A stretch of 64,000 nucleotides of DNA from Phycisphaerales bacterium (GTDB lineage Bacteria > Planctomycetota > Phycisphaerae > Phycisphaerales > UBA1924): contig JACVCL010000001.1 of assembly GCA_016742075.1 (NCBI GenBank), positions 62,001 to 126,000 of the forward strand, read 5' to 3'. The position numbers were made by a program, and so were the translations under genes. How positions within the stretch are numbered: the stretch's first letter is position 1; each line of letters starts with the position of its first letter. Of the stretch, positions 39,756 through 48,046 are shown piece after piece. The notes beneath the pieces were generated by a model, which was given only the letters and a program-made list of their open reading frames with translations, did not search any database and was not told the DNA's origin.

Positions 39756-40934
39756 GTGGGCAGCGAACGCTTCATCGACCTGAGCAGACTGAACGAGGCC
39801 GCCCGCGAGGAGCTGCTCAACCGGCTCGACCGCGACGCGGGCTCCCGCAAGCCGTCGAACCGGCGCGGGCCGCAGCGGCTGAGCTACCGCGCCTCCGACA
39901 TCGCGATGACGATCTCGCACCCGGGCGGCAGCCTGTCGCGCTTCCTGGTCTCGGCGCGAAATCTCTCGGCGGGGGGCATGGCGTTCATCCACGGCGGCTA
40001 CCTGCACGTCGGCACCGAGTGCCGGCTGGTGCTCGTGCCGCTGGCCGGTCCGCCGAAGGTGCTGGCGGGGACCGTCCGCCGCTGCCGCCACCTCACGCGC
40101 CATCTTCACGAGGTGGGCATCGAGTTCTACGAGAAGATCGACCCGACACACTTCTGCGACCCGCTGAAGCCCGACCGGGCGCCGCAGGTGACCAGCGCCG
40201 CCTCGCTGGCGCAACGCGCATCCGCGGCGGTGCCGGCCATCGACGGCACGATGCTGTACGTCAGCAACAGCGACCTCGACCGGCAGGTCATGCAGCAGCG
40301 GCTGGCGATGGCCGGGGTGAACGTGGTGACGGCCGACTGCATCGGCGTCGCGGCCGATCACGTCAAGCGTCTGCCGCTGCAGTTGGTGATGGTCGAGATG
40401 AACCTGGCCGAGTCCTCAGGCGCAGAATCGGTCAGGCGGATCCGCGAGGCGGGCTACACCGGCCCGATGATCGCTGTGGCGTCTTCTGACAGCGAGGAGC
40501 AGCAGACGCAGGGACGATCGGCCGACGCCGTGCTGCCACGCCCCTTCACCGCCACGGCGCTGCTGAGCATCGTGCGGTCGAAGATGCAGCGCCCGGAGAC
40601 CGCCGCGCAGGAGACCGAGCCGATCTGGAGCGACCGCGTGACGCGGGGTGAGGATCCGCGGCCGATCGAGAAGTACGTGCAGGAGGTGCGGCAACTCTCG
40701 GTGGCGGCGCGCCGCATGGCCGACTGCGGCGACTGGGCGCGGCTGCGGACGATCGTCGCCTCGCTCCGGGGCTCGGGCACGGGGTACGGATTCCCCGCCG
40801 TGACCGAGGCCGGGAAGCTGGCCTCTCAGGCGTTCGACCGCAACGAGCCGCCGGAGGACCTGCGCCGGCGGGTCGACTATCTGCTGGAGATCTGCGACCG
40901 GCTGTCGGCCGCGGCTCCGCCCAAGGCGGCGTGA
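39756..40934 (+). CDS. PilZ domain protein fused to a degenerate receiver domain and a degenerate Hpt-like domain
   Basis: PilZ RLSYR ... ARNLSAGGMAF; receiver-like LVMVEMNLAES ... DAVLPRPF; Hpt-like IVASLRGSGTGYGFPAVTEAGKLAS. Confidence 0.8.
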   Translation: MGSERFIDLSRLNEAAREELLNRLDRDAGSRKPSNRRGPQRLSYRASDIAMTISHPGGSLSRFLVSARNLSAGGMAFIHGGYLHVGTECRLVLVPLAGPPKVLAGTVRRCRHLTRHLHEVGIEFYEKIDPTHFCDPLKPDRAPQVTSAASLAQRASAAVPAIDGTMLYVSNSDLDRQVMQQRLAMAGVNVVTADCIGVAADHVKRLPLQLVMVEMNLAESSGAESVRRIREAGYTGPMIAVASSDSEEQQTQGRSADAVLPRPFTATALLSIVRSKMQRPETAAQETEPIWSDRVTRGEDPRPIEKYVQEVRQLSVAARRMADCGDWARLRTIVASLRGSGTGYGFPAVTEAGKLASQAFDRNEPPEDLRRRVDYLLEICDRLSAAAPPKAA

Positions 40935-40944
40935 AGCGCGGGGG

Positions 40945-42045
40945 CTACTCCGCGGCGACCCTCAGATCGACGAGTTTCCGCTGGCGTATCCGCTCGTTGC
41001 CGAGCTGGCCGCAGGCGGCCATGGTGTCGCGGCCCTTGGTGCGGCGGCGTTTGCAGTACTGACCCGCGTCCTGGAGCGCACTCAGGAACCGCTGCACCGA
41101 GTCCTCGGTGGGGGCCTCCCACGGCGAACCGCGGCGCGGGTTGTAGGGGATGACGTTGACGCAGCAGCGCACGCCCCGGAGCAGCAGGGCCAGCTCTGCC
41201 GCGTGCTCGGCCCCGTCGTTGATGCCGGGGATGAGCACGTACTCGGCGCAGATGTGCCCGTTGGCCCGCAGGGGCCAGTCGCGGAGCACGGGGATGAGCT
41301 GCCCCAGCGGCACGGCGCGGTTGATCGGCATGATGCGCGAGCGGATCTCGTCGTTCGGCGCGTTGATCGACACCGCGAGGTTCAGCTGCCGCCACCCCTG
41401 ACGCAGCACCCGCTCGCGCATCATCGCCAGGCCATCGGTGCGTCCGACCGTGGAGACCGTGATGTGGCTCATGGCCACCGAGGGGCCGCGGTGATCGGTG
41501 AGCACCTCGATGGCCGCGAGCACGTTCTCGGCGTTGTCCAGCGGCTCGCCCATGCCCATGAACACGATGTTTTTGATCGGGCGGCCCAGCCCGTGCCGCG
41601 CCGCGTACCACTGCTGCACGATCTCGGCCGGGGTGAGCGAGCGCAGCAAGCCCATCTGGGCCGTCTCGCAGAAGGTGCAGCCCATGGCGCAGCCCACCTG
41701 GCTCGACACGCACAGCGTGAGCGTTGTCCGGATGCTCGAACGCATCGGGATCACGACCGACTCGGTTTCCAGCGCGGCGTCGCCCAGCCGCGGCACGCCC
41801 GGAACGGGGAGCAGGAACTTCGTGACCGGACCTTCCGGGCTGTGGGTGACGAGCGTGCGGCCGATCGGCGGAACCACCGATCGCCAGGCCTCGACCTCGC
41901 CGGGACCCCGCCGGTAGAACGAGGCATAGAGACCGAGCCAGCGGTCCCTCGGACCGGCGAGCCCCGACCCGGCGCAGGCGTCGGCGAACGCCGCGGCGGT
42001 CAGGCCCAGCGGGTTAGGAAGCGGCGTGATGCTCGGCTGGGTCAT
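40945..42045 (-). CDS. rlmN: 23S rRNA (adenine-2503-C2)-methyltransferase RlmN-like radical SAM protein
   Basis: SSQVGCAMGCTFCETAQMGLLRSLTPAEIVQQW, FMGMGEPLDN, VSTVGRTDGLAMM, LAVSINAPND. Confidence 0.93.
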   Translation of the reverse strand: MTQPSITPLPNPLGLTAAAFADACAGSGLAGPRDRWLGLYASFYRRGPGEVEAWRSVVPPIGRTLVTHSPEGPVTKFLLPVPGVPRLGDAALETESVVIPMRSSIRTTLTLCVSSQVGCAMGCTFCETAQMGLLRSLTPAEIVQQWYAARHGLGRPIKNIVFMGMGEPLDNAENVLAAIEVLTDHRGPSVAMSHITVSTVGRTDGLAMMRERVLRQGWRQLNLAVSINAPNDEIRSRIMPINRAVPLGQLIPVLRDWPLRANGHICAEYVLIPGINDGAEHAAELALLLRGVRCCVNVIPYNPRRGSPWEAPTEDSVQRFLSALQDAGQYCKRRRTKGRDTMAACGQLGNERIRQRKLVDLRVAAE

Positions 42046-42155
42046 GGGCGGAGGTCCGGCCTCGGTCGATGGCGGAAAGACTAGGCTGATCCCGTCGAAC
42101 ACGCGGCGGACACCGGCCGTAGGTTCGTCCATCCGCGGCACTCGACGGAGCACCG

Positions 42156-43094
42156 ATGACGCCCCCTTCCCCGACCCCGGCCACGCCGACCCCCGATACC
42201 AATCGCGCGACGCTCACGGGCGGCGTCGCCCCTTCAGGCCGGCCTTCTCCAGCGCCGCCCGACGACGAGGTCACACCGCTTGAGGCCATCGCGGACCCCG
42301 CGGCCCGATCGGTCGTTGAGCGGATGCGGCGGGTCGCGCCGCAGGCCGATCCGGTGCGGCGGCTGCCCGACGTCCACCCCTCGCGGATACCGCGGCACGT
42401 GGCGATCATCATGGACGGCAACGGCCGTTGGGCTCAGGAGCGCGGCTTTCCCCGGGTGTTCGGCCACCGCAACGGCGCGGCGGCCGTGCGGCGGACGATC
42501 GAGGAGGCCGGCCGGCTCGGCATCGAGTGCCTGACACTCTTCAGCTTCTCGAGCGAGAACTGGCGCCGTCCTTCGGAGGAAGTCGGCGAGTTGATGCGGC
42601 TCTATCTCGCGTACATGGACGGCGAGCGCGACGAGTTCGTCCGGCGCAACATCCGGTTCCGCCAGATCGGGCGGCGCGACGGCCTGCCGGCAGAAGGGCT
42701 GGCCGCGCTCGACCGCATGGTCGACGCGACGCGCTCGTGCACGGGGCCGGTGCTCTGCCTGGCGGTGAACTACGGCGGGCGTGCCGAGATCGCCGATGCC
42801 TGCCGCGCGATCGCGGCCAAGGCCGCCCGCGGCGAGATCGACCCCGAGTCCGTCGACGAGTCGACCGTGGGTGGACACCTCTACACCGCGGGGCTTCCCG
42901 ATCCGGACCTGCTCATCCGCACGGCGGGCGAGATGCGCATCAGCAACTACCTCTTGTGGCAGATCAGCTACGCCGAGCTCTACGTGACCGATGTTTACTG
43001 GCCCGACTTCGGCTCGGAGGACCTTCGTGAGGCGGTCCGGGCCTTCTCCCAGCGCCGCCGCCGATTCGGCGCGACCACCGAAGCCGGCCCCTGA
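42156..43094 (+). CDS. uppS: Isoprenyl (undecaprenyl diphosphate) synthase
   Basis: HVAIIMDGNGRWAQERGFPRVFGHRNGAAAVR, TLFSFSSENWRRPSEEV, DLLIRTAGEMRISNYLLWQISYAELYVTDVYWPDF. Confidence 0.95.
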   Translation: MTPPSPTPATPTPDTNRATLTGGVAPSGRPSPAPPDDEVTPLEAIADPAARSVVERMRRVAPQADPVRRLPDVHPSRIPRHVAIIMDGNGRWAQERGFPRVFGHRNGAAAVRRTIEEAGRLGIECLTLFSFSSENWRRPSEEVGELMRLYLAYMDGERDEFVRRNIRFRQIGRRDGLPAEGLAALDRMVDATRSCTGPVLCLAVNYGGRAEIADACRAIAAKAARGEIDPESVDESTVGGHLYTAGLPDPDLLIRTAGEMRISNYLLWQISYAELYVTDVYWPDFGSEDLREAVRAFSQRRRRFGATTEAGP

Positions 43095-43112
43095 ACCCGG
43101 TAGTCTGTGGCC

Positions 43113-44045
43113 ATGACCGGCCCGGCGCCGACCCCCTCCCGCCCGACCGAAGCCGACCGCTCGCGATTCGACGCCGCGGTGGTGTTGCTCGGCGGCGAGG
43201 TGCTCCGTTGGCGCGACGGCGAGGCCACCCTGCGACTGCCCGGCGGAGAGGCTCCGCGGCTGGCGGTGTCGTGGGGCACCCTCGACACCCAGTCCGCGGT
43301 GGGGCTTTCGGTCCTCGACGCCGCGGACACGGCCCTCGAGATCGGACCGATGCTGAACCTTCCCGCGCCCGCCGGGCTGCTGGCCGACCTCCGGCGGATT
43401 GAGGGCCGGCTGCGGCCGAGGCTCGTGAGCACCGCGGCCCTCACCGGCCCGGCCCGGCTCATGTGCCGGCGGGACGGCTTCGGCGACCTGCTGCGGGCCG
43501 TGAGCGTGGGAAGCGGATCCGCCCGCGGGGCGTGGTGGGTCACCACCCGGCACCTCGACGACTGGGGCGTCACGTTCGAGGACGTGATGGCCGCGGCGGT
43601 GGCCAACGCGCGAGCCTGCTTCGGGCCCCGGTCGCTGGTGCCGCTGCCATCGGCCCGCGGCGTACTGGCCATGGTGACGCCGAGGGAGCGATCGGGCAGC
43701 GCCGTGTTCGTGCTCGACACCCTGCTCCCGTGGGTCGATCCGGGGGTCGGGGCGGTGTTCAGCGTTCCGACCGATGACGCGTTGCTCGTGCTGCCGCTGA
43801 GCCCGGGGTCCGGGGCCGGCCCGCTGGCCGAGCTCGTCCGCGTCACCCTCGGCATCGACGCCGAGCGGAGCGCGGGCGGCGGTGAGACGCTCTCGGATCA
43901 GGTTTTCTGGTGGCACGGCGGACGGGCCGGGGCCATCGAACACGTGCCGATGACCGCGATCACGGAGCGGCGGGGGCAGCGGGTGCACCTGGAAGCCGAG
44001 GGCACAGTGGCCCGGCTTCTTCGGCTGCTCGGAGAGATCGACTAG
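43113..44045 (+). CDS. Conserved hypothetical protein between uppS and cdsA
   Basis: Long ORF with consistent codon bias in a co-directional cluster; no family recognised. Confidence 0.7.
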   Translation: MTGPAPTPSRPTEADRSRFDAAVVLLGGEVLRWRDGEATLRLPGGEAPRLAVSWGTLDTQSAVGLSVLDAADTALEIGPMLNLPAPAGLLADLRRIEGRLRPRLVSTAALTGPARLMCRRDGFGDLLRAVSVGSGSARGAWWVTTRHLDDWGVTFEDVMAAAVANARACFGPRSLVPLPSARGVLAMVTPRERSGSAVFVLDTLLPWVDPGVGAVFSVPTDDALLVLPLSPGSGAGPLAELVRVTLGIDAERSAGGGETLSDQVFWWHGGRAGAIEHVPMTAITERRGQRVHLEAEGTVARLLRLLGEID

Positions 44046-44082
44046 CTCCGGGCCCGGACCGGTCTTCCTGTATCTTCCGGGC

Positions 44083-44949
44083 GTGCTCCGCCAACGCCTG
44101 CTGCTGGGACCCGTCCTGATCGCCGCGCTTGTGGGGGCCGTCTGGCTCGACGAGTTCATCGGCGCGACCACCGGCTACAAGGCGGTGGTGCTGCTTCCGA
44201 TCCTCACGGGCATGGGCATCCTGGCGGGCCTCGAACTGGTGAACATCTTCAAGCTCGAGGGCTTGGCGGGCTCGAGGTTCGTCACGTGCACGGCGATCGT
44301 CGCGGGGGTGCTGACGGCCAGTTTCGCCCGCGGCGAGGCGGGGCGGGTGTCGGGCATCGCGGTGACCGTCACGGTGGCCGCTGTGGTGCTCCTGGGCGCC
44401 CTGATCTACTACTCGCGGCACCAGGAGGTGGAGGGTGTCTCGAAGAGCGCGGCGATGACCCTTCTGGCGTTCGTCTGGGTGGGGCTGATGGGGGGCCTGG
44501 TGCTGGCGCTGCGGAAGGAGTTCGACGCCTGGGTGATGCTGGGCGTCATCATCATCACCAAGATGTTCGACTCCGGGGCCTATTTCACGGGGCGGGCGAT
44601 CGGCCGGACCAAGCTCATCCCCTGGCTGAGCCCCGGGAAGACGGTGGAAGGGCTGCTGGGCGGCCTGGCCGTCTCGACCGGTCTGGGGGTGCTGGGAGCG
44701 TGGCTGTGCGGACGCTGCCAGCTTTCGGTTCGGCCTGACCTGCTCACCGGAGCCATTCTGGGGATGGTCTTCGGGCTGGTGGGTCAGGCGGGCGACCTGA
44801 TGGCGAGCCTGCTGAAACGCGATGCCGGGATCAAGGATTACTCCGGCGCCCTGCCGGGTTTCGGCGGGGTCATGGACGTGCTCGACTCGCCGCTGCTCGT
44901 GGCCCCCGTGGCCTACTGGCTGCTGATCGCCGTCGCCCACTCGGGCTGA
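44083..44949 (+). CDS. cdsA: Phosphatidate cytidylyltransferase
   Basis: Multiple TM helices; KMFDSGAYFTGRAIGRTKLIPWLSPGKTVEGLLGG, GQAGDLMASLLKRDAGIKDYSGALPGFGGVMDVLDS. Confidence 0.94.
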   Translation: MLRQRLLLGPVLIAALVGAVWLDEFIGATTGYKAVVLLPILTGMGILAGLELVNIFKLEGLAGSRFVTCTAIVAGVLTASFARGEAGRVSGIAVTVTVAAVVLLGALIYYSRHQEVEGVSKSAAMTLLAFVWVGLMGGLVLALRKEFDAWVMLGVIIITKMFDSGAYFTGRAIGRTKLIPWLSPGKTVEGLLGGLAVSTGLGVLGAWLCGRCQLSVRPDLLTGAILGMVFGLVGQAGDLMASLLKRDAGIKDYSGALPGFGGVMDVLDSPLLVAPVAYWLLIAVAHSG

Positions 44950-45038
44950 AGCGGTGGATCGGCGACCGCCGGACGGTTCGGCCACCGCGGGACGGGGATC
45001 GGTGATACACTTGGGACGGTGGGCAGTCGGAGATTCGG

Positions 45039-45854
45039 ATGGGCGTAACCGCGAAGCTGCTGGCACTGTACCGGGTGGATCAACAACTCAGAGGTCTGCG
45101 CTCCCGCCTCAGGCAGGCCGAGGGGTACCTGAAGGAACAGGAACGTCTGCTCGCCGAGCTCTCGGCCAAGAGCGACGCTCTGGCCGGCCAGGTGCGTCAG
45201 CTCGAGGCCACCGCCCACAACGACGAGAACGAGTTCAAGGGTCTCGACGCGAAGATCGAGAAGCTCCGCGAGCGGATGAACACCGCCAAGACCAGCAAGG
45301 AGCACGGCGCCCTGCTGACCGAAATCTCCACGCTCAAGGCCGACCGCTCGCAGATCGAGGAGCGGGCCTTGGAGTCGATGACCAAGCTCGACGCCCTTCG
45401 GAAGCAGCTGGCCGAGTTTCAGGCCGCTCGGACCGAACGGGAGAAGGTCCGGGTCGTCGCCCGGAAGGAGCGGGACGAGCGCGAGGTCGAGATCAAGGAC
45501 CGCGTGGCCGAGCTCGAAAACGAGCGTTCGGCGGCCCTCGCTCAGGTGCCCAAAGAGGCGATGAAGGCCTACAGCGACCTGATGACCCTCGACCCCGACA
45601 ACGTGATGGCGGCGGTCGAGGAACAGGACCGCCGCTCGCTCGAATACACGTGCGGGGCCTGCTACACCCATCTGCCGATCGAGCAGGTCTCGGTGCTGCT
45701 CAAGAAGGGCGACATCACCAAGTGCCCGTCGTGCAGCGTTCTGCTCTACATGGAGCAGGACCTGAAAGACTCCATCGCCGCCAGCCAGGAGAAGAAGGCC
45801 GCGAGCCAGGAGAAGAAAAAGGGCGGCGGCAAGGCGGCGGTTGCGGACAAGTGA
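45039..45854 (+). CDS. Coiled-coil protein with C4-type zinc ribbon
   Basis: Long coiled coil; CGACYTHLPIEQVSVLLKKGDITKCPSCSVLLY. Confidence 0.88.
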   Translation: MGVTAKLLALYRVDQQLRGLRSRLRQAEGYLKEQERLLAELSAKSDALAGQVRQLEATAHNDENEFKGLDAKIEKLRERMNTAKTSKEHGALLTEISTLKADRSQIEERALESMTKLDALRKQLAEFQAARTEREKVRVVARKERDEREVEIKDRVAELENERSAALAQVPKEAMKAYSDLMTLDPDNVMAAVEEQDRRSLEYTCGACYTHLPIEQVSVLLKKGDITKCPSCSVLLYMEQDLKDSIAASQEKKAASQEKKKGGGKAAVADK

Positions 45855-45872
45855 TCCGCGCCGGGCCGGCGG

Positions 45873-46376
45873 TCATCGCCCCGGCGTCTCAAAGAGCCTC
45901 TGCTGGTCCTTGACATCGCGCACGCGGGCGTTGAGCTCCTCCAGCTGCTTCATGATGTCGCCGACGTTCCGGAACTGGTAGTACTCGCTGGCGAACCGCA
46001 CGTAGGCGATCTCGTCGAGGTCGCGGAGCTTGGACGCCACCAGCTCGCCGATGCGCCGGCTCTCGACCTCGCGGTCGTAGGTGCGGTGCAGTTCGTCCTC
46101 GACTTCCTCGACCAGACGGAGCTTGGCCTCCTCGGGCACCGGCCGCTTGCCGCACGCGGCCCGGACGCCCCGGGCGACGTTCTCGCGGTTGAAGGGCACC
46201 CTGCTGCCGTCTCGCTTGATCACCGTCAGACGGACGGTCTCCTCGACCCGCTCGTACGTCGTGTAGCGCTTGTCGCAGCCAAGGCACTGGCGGCGACGGC
46301 GGATGACCCGCCCGGCCTCGCTCGCCCGGCTGTCGATCACCTTGTCATCGTTGTGGCCGCAGTACGGGCAGATCAT
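45873..46376 (-). CDS. nrdR: Transcriptional repressor NrdR
   Basis: MICPYCGHNDDKVIDSRASEAGRVIRRRRQCLGCDKRYTTYERVE plus ATP-cone domain. Confidence 0.97.
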   Translation of the reverse strand: MICPYCGHNDDKVIDSRASEAGRVIRRRRQCLGCDKRYTTYERVEETVRLTVIKRDGSRVPFNRENVARGVRAACGKRPVPEEAKLRLVEEVEDELHRTYDREVESRRIGELVASKLRDLDEIAYVRFASEYYQFRNVGDIMKQLEELNARVRDVKDQQRLFETPGR

Positions 46377-46560
46377 CGGGCGCAGGGGTGCCTGGGGCTT
46401 GCTCCGGCGGCCAGTGACCCACGACGGGTAGGGGCTGCCGCGGATATCCCCAATATCTTGACGTCAAGCGGAGGATTGGTCAAAGGCTGGACCGCCGATC
46501 CGAGATCTGGCGCCAATTGCCGAGGCCTGGTTATCGGACAAGAAATGGCCGGCGGAAGCG

Positions 46561-46605
46561 TTGACTCAGGCCACTGACCTAGGTATTTTCCTAGTGACAC
46601 GTCAC
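46561..46605 (+). promoter_or_regulatory. Promoter with overlapping dyads upstream of the PEP-CTERM-like gene
   Basis: TTGACT-N17-TATTTT; CTAGG-TATTTT-CCTAG inverted repeat around the -10; adjacent GTGAC-AC-GTCAC dyad. Confidence 0.55.
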
Positions 46606-46657
46606 CCGGCATGGGCTACCGCCCGCTCCGGCCGTCAACGAGGAAGGAAGAGGCAGC

Positions 46658-47809
46658 ATGTCCACGAAGATCGTTCGCGCGGCCCGAGTGGCCGCGGCCC
46701 TGTCGCCGGTGATCGTCGCCGGCGCGGTCTCCGCCCAACCGACGAACACGACCCTCCCCAACGGTTGGTCGTGGCAGTCGATCCCCGGCGGCACCTACGA
46801 CACCGGATTCGTCCAGACGGGCACCGGCGGCTTCAACGGCCAGACTACCGGGCCGTTCACCGACACGTCGTACGGCATCCTGAACGAGCCCAACACGCCG
46901 TGGTTCACGGGCACCGACCTCTCGACGCAGCAGTACGTGCAGCGGCAGCTGTTCGGCAACTACGGCACCGGCTCGCCCCCGGGCCCGTCGGGGTATCGCT
47001 TCTTCAACTTCGGCTACACCGGCCCGAACGGCCCGTTCATCAACGGCCCGATCAGCACCGCGAACGGCTCGAACTTCCCGTACACCGCGGCCGAGCGGCG
47101 TTCGGTCAGCCTGACCCAGTGGAACAACCCCAACCGTGACCTGGGCGGGGTGGCGACCCTCAATCAGGTCGTGTATGTGCCGATCTCGGCCACGCTGTCG
47201 ATCACGCAGGGCTTCGGCGCCGACGAGATGCTCATCAAGGTCATCGGCGGCACCTCGGGCCAGCGGTCGGAGATCCGCGTCGACGTCAATGTCAACGCCC
47301 GGTTCAGCACCACCGGCTTCGGCGGGATCACCGGCGACACCTACCGCATCAACATGAACGGGATCAGCCAGCAGAACGATGCCGGCCCTGGCAACAACTA
47401 CGACGTGCCCTTCGGGTTCAACGTCGCGGCCGGCCCGGGCGGCCAGCAGATCTTCCGCGATAACTCGAGCGGCCTGAACAGCGTTTTCAAGAACACCACG
47501 GTGGTCGCCGCGGCTGGCCCGGGCAGCGTGACGAACTCGGTCGGTTACTCGGCCAACGACACTTTCAACGTGCTCTCGTCGATCAGCCAGACGGGCGGCT
47601 CGACCAGCATCGTCTTCAACTCCTCGGCGGAGATGTACATCAGCCGCAACTTCGGGCAGGCCGATGCCCGCGGCTCGATGGGCCCCGGCATGCAGGGGAC
47701 CGCCCGGCTGGTGGTCCAGTGGGCCGCGTTCCGGGCCATTCCGGCCCCCGGCGCTGCCGTGCTCTTCGGCCTCGCCGGTCTCATGGCCGCCCGCCGCCGG
47801 CGCGCCTAG
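46658..47809 (+). CDS. Secreted protein with PEP-CTERM-like sorting tail
   Basis: N-terminal signal peptide; C-terminus AIPAPGAAVLFGLAGLMAARRRRA. Confidence 0.75.
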   Translation: MSTKIVRAARVAAALSPVIVAGAVSAQPTNTTLPNGWSWQSIPGGTYDTGFVQTGTGGFNGQTTGPFTDTSYGILNEPNTPWFTGTDLSTQQYVQRQLFGNYGTGSPPGPSGYRFFNFGYTGPNGPFINGPISTANGSNFPYTAAERRSVSLTQWNNPNRDLGGVATLNQVVYVPISATLSITQGFGADEMLIKVIGGTSGQRSEIRVDVNVNARFSTTGFGGITGDTYRINMNGISQQNDAGPGNNYDVPFGFNVAAGPGGQQIFRDNSSGLNSVFKNTTVVAAAGPGSVTNSVGYSANDTFNVLSSISQTGGSTSIVFNSSAEMYISRNFGQADARGSMGPGMQGTARLVVQWAAFRAIPAPGAAVLFGLAGLMAARRRRA

Positions 47810-47926
47810 CCTCCGGTCATGAATCGCCCGCTCCCGACCGCCACGACGACCTCGACCACGACGTGGTCTGTGCGCCGGCCGGGCACGGGACGCTGAACCG
47901 CCTTTCACGACCCCTCAGCACCCCAG

Positions 47927-47951
47927 CCCGGCCTCCAAGGCCGGGTTTTTT
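47927..47951 (+). terminator. Rho-independent terminator
   Basis: CCCGGCCT-CCA-AGGCCGGG followed by TTTTTT. Confidence 0.85.
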
Positions 47952-48046
47952 CTTGTCCTAGCCGCCAACGATCGATCTGCTACAACCCGAGTCCCCCCAC
48001 TCCCTCTTCGCCCTGCGCGTCGAGCCCACCAGCCACGAGCCCCAGC

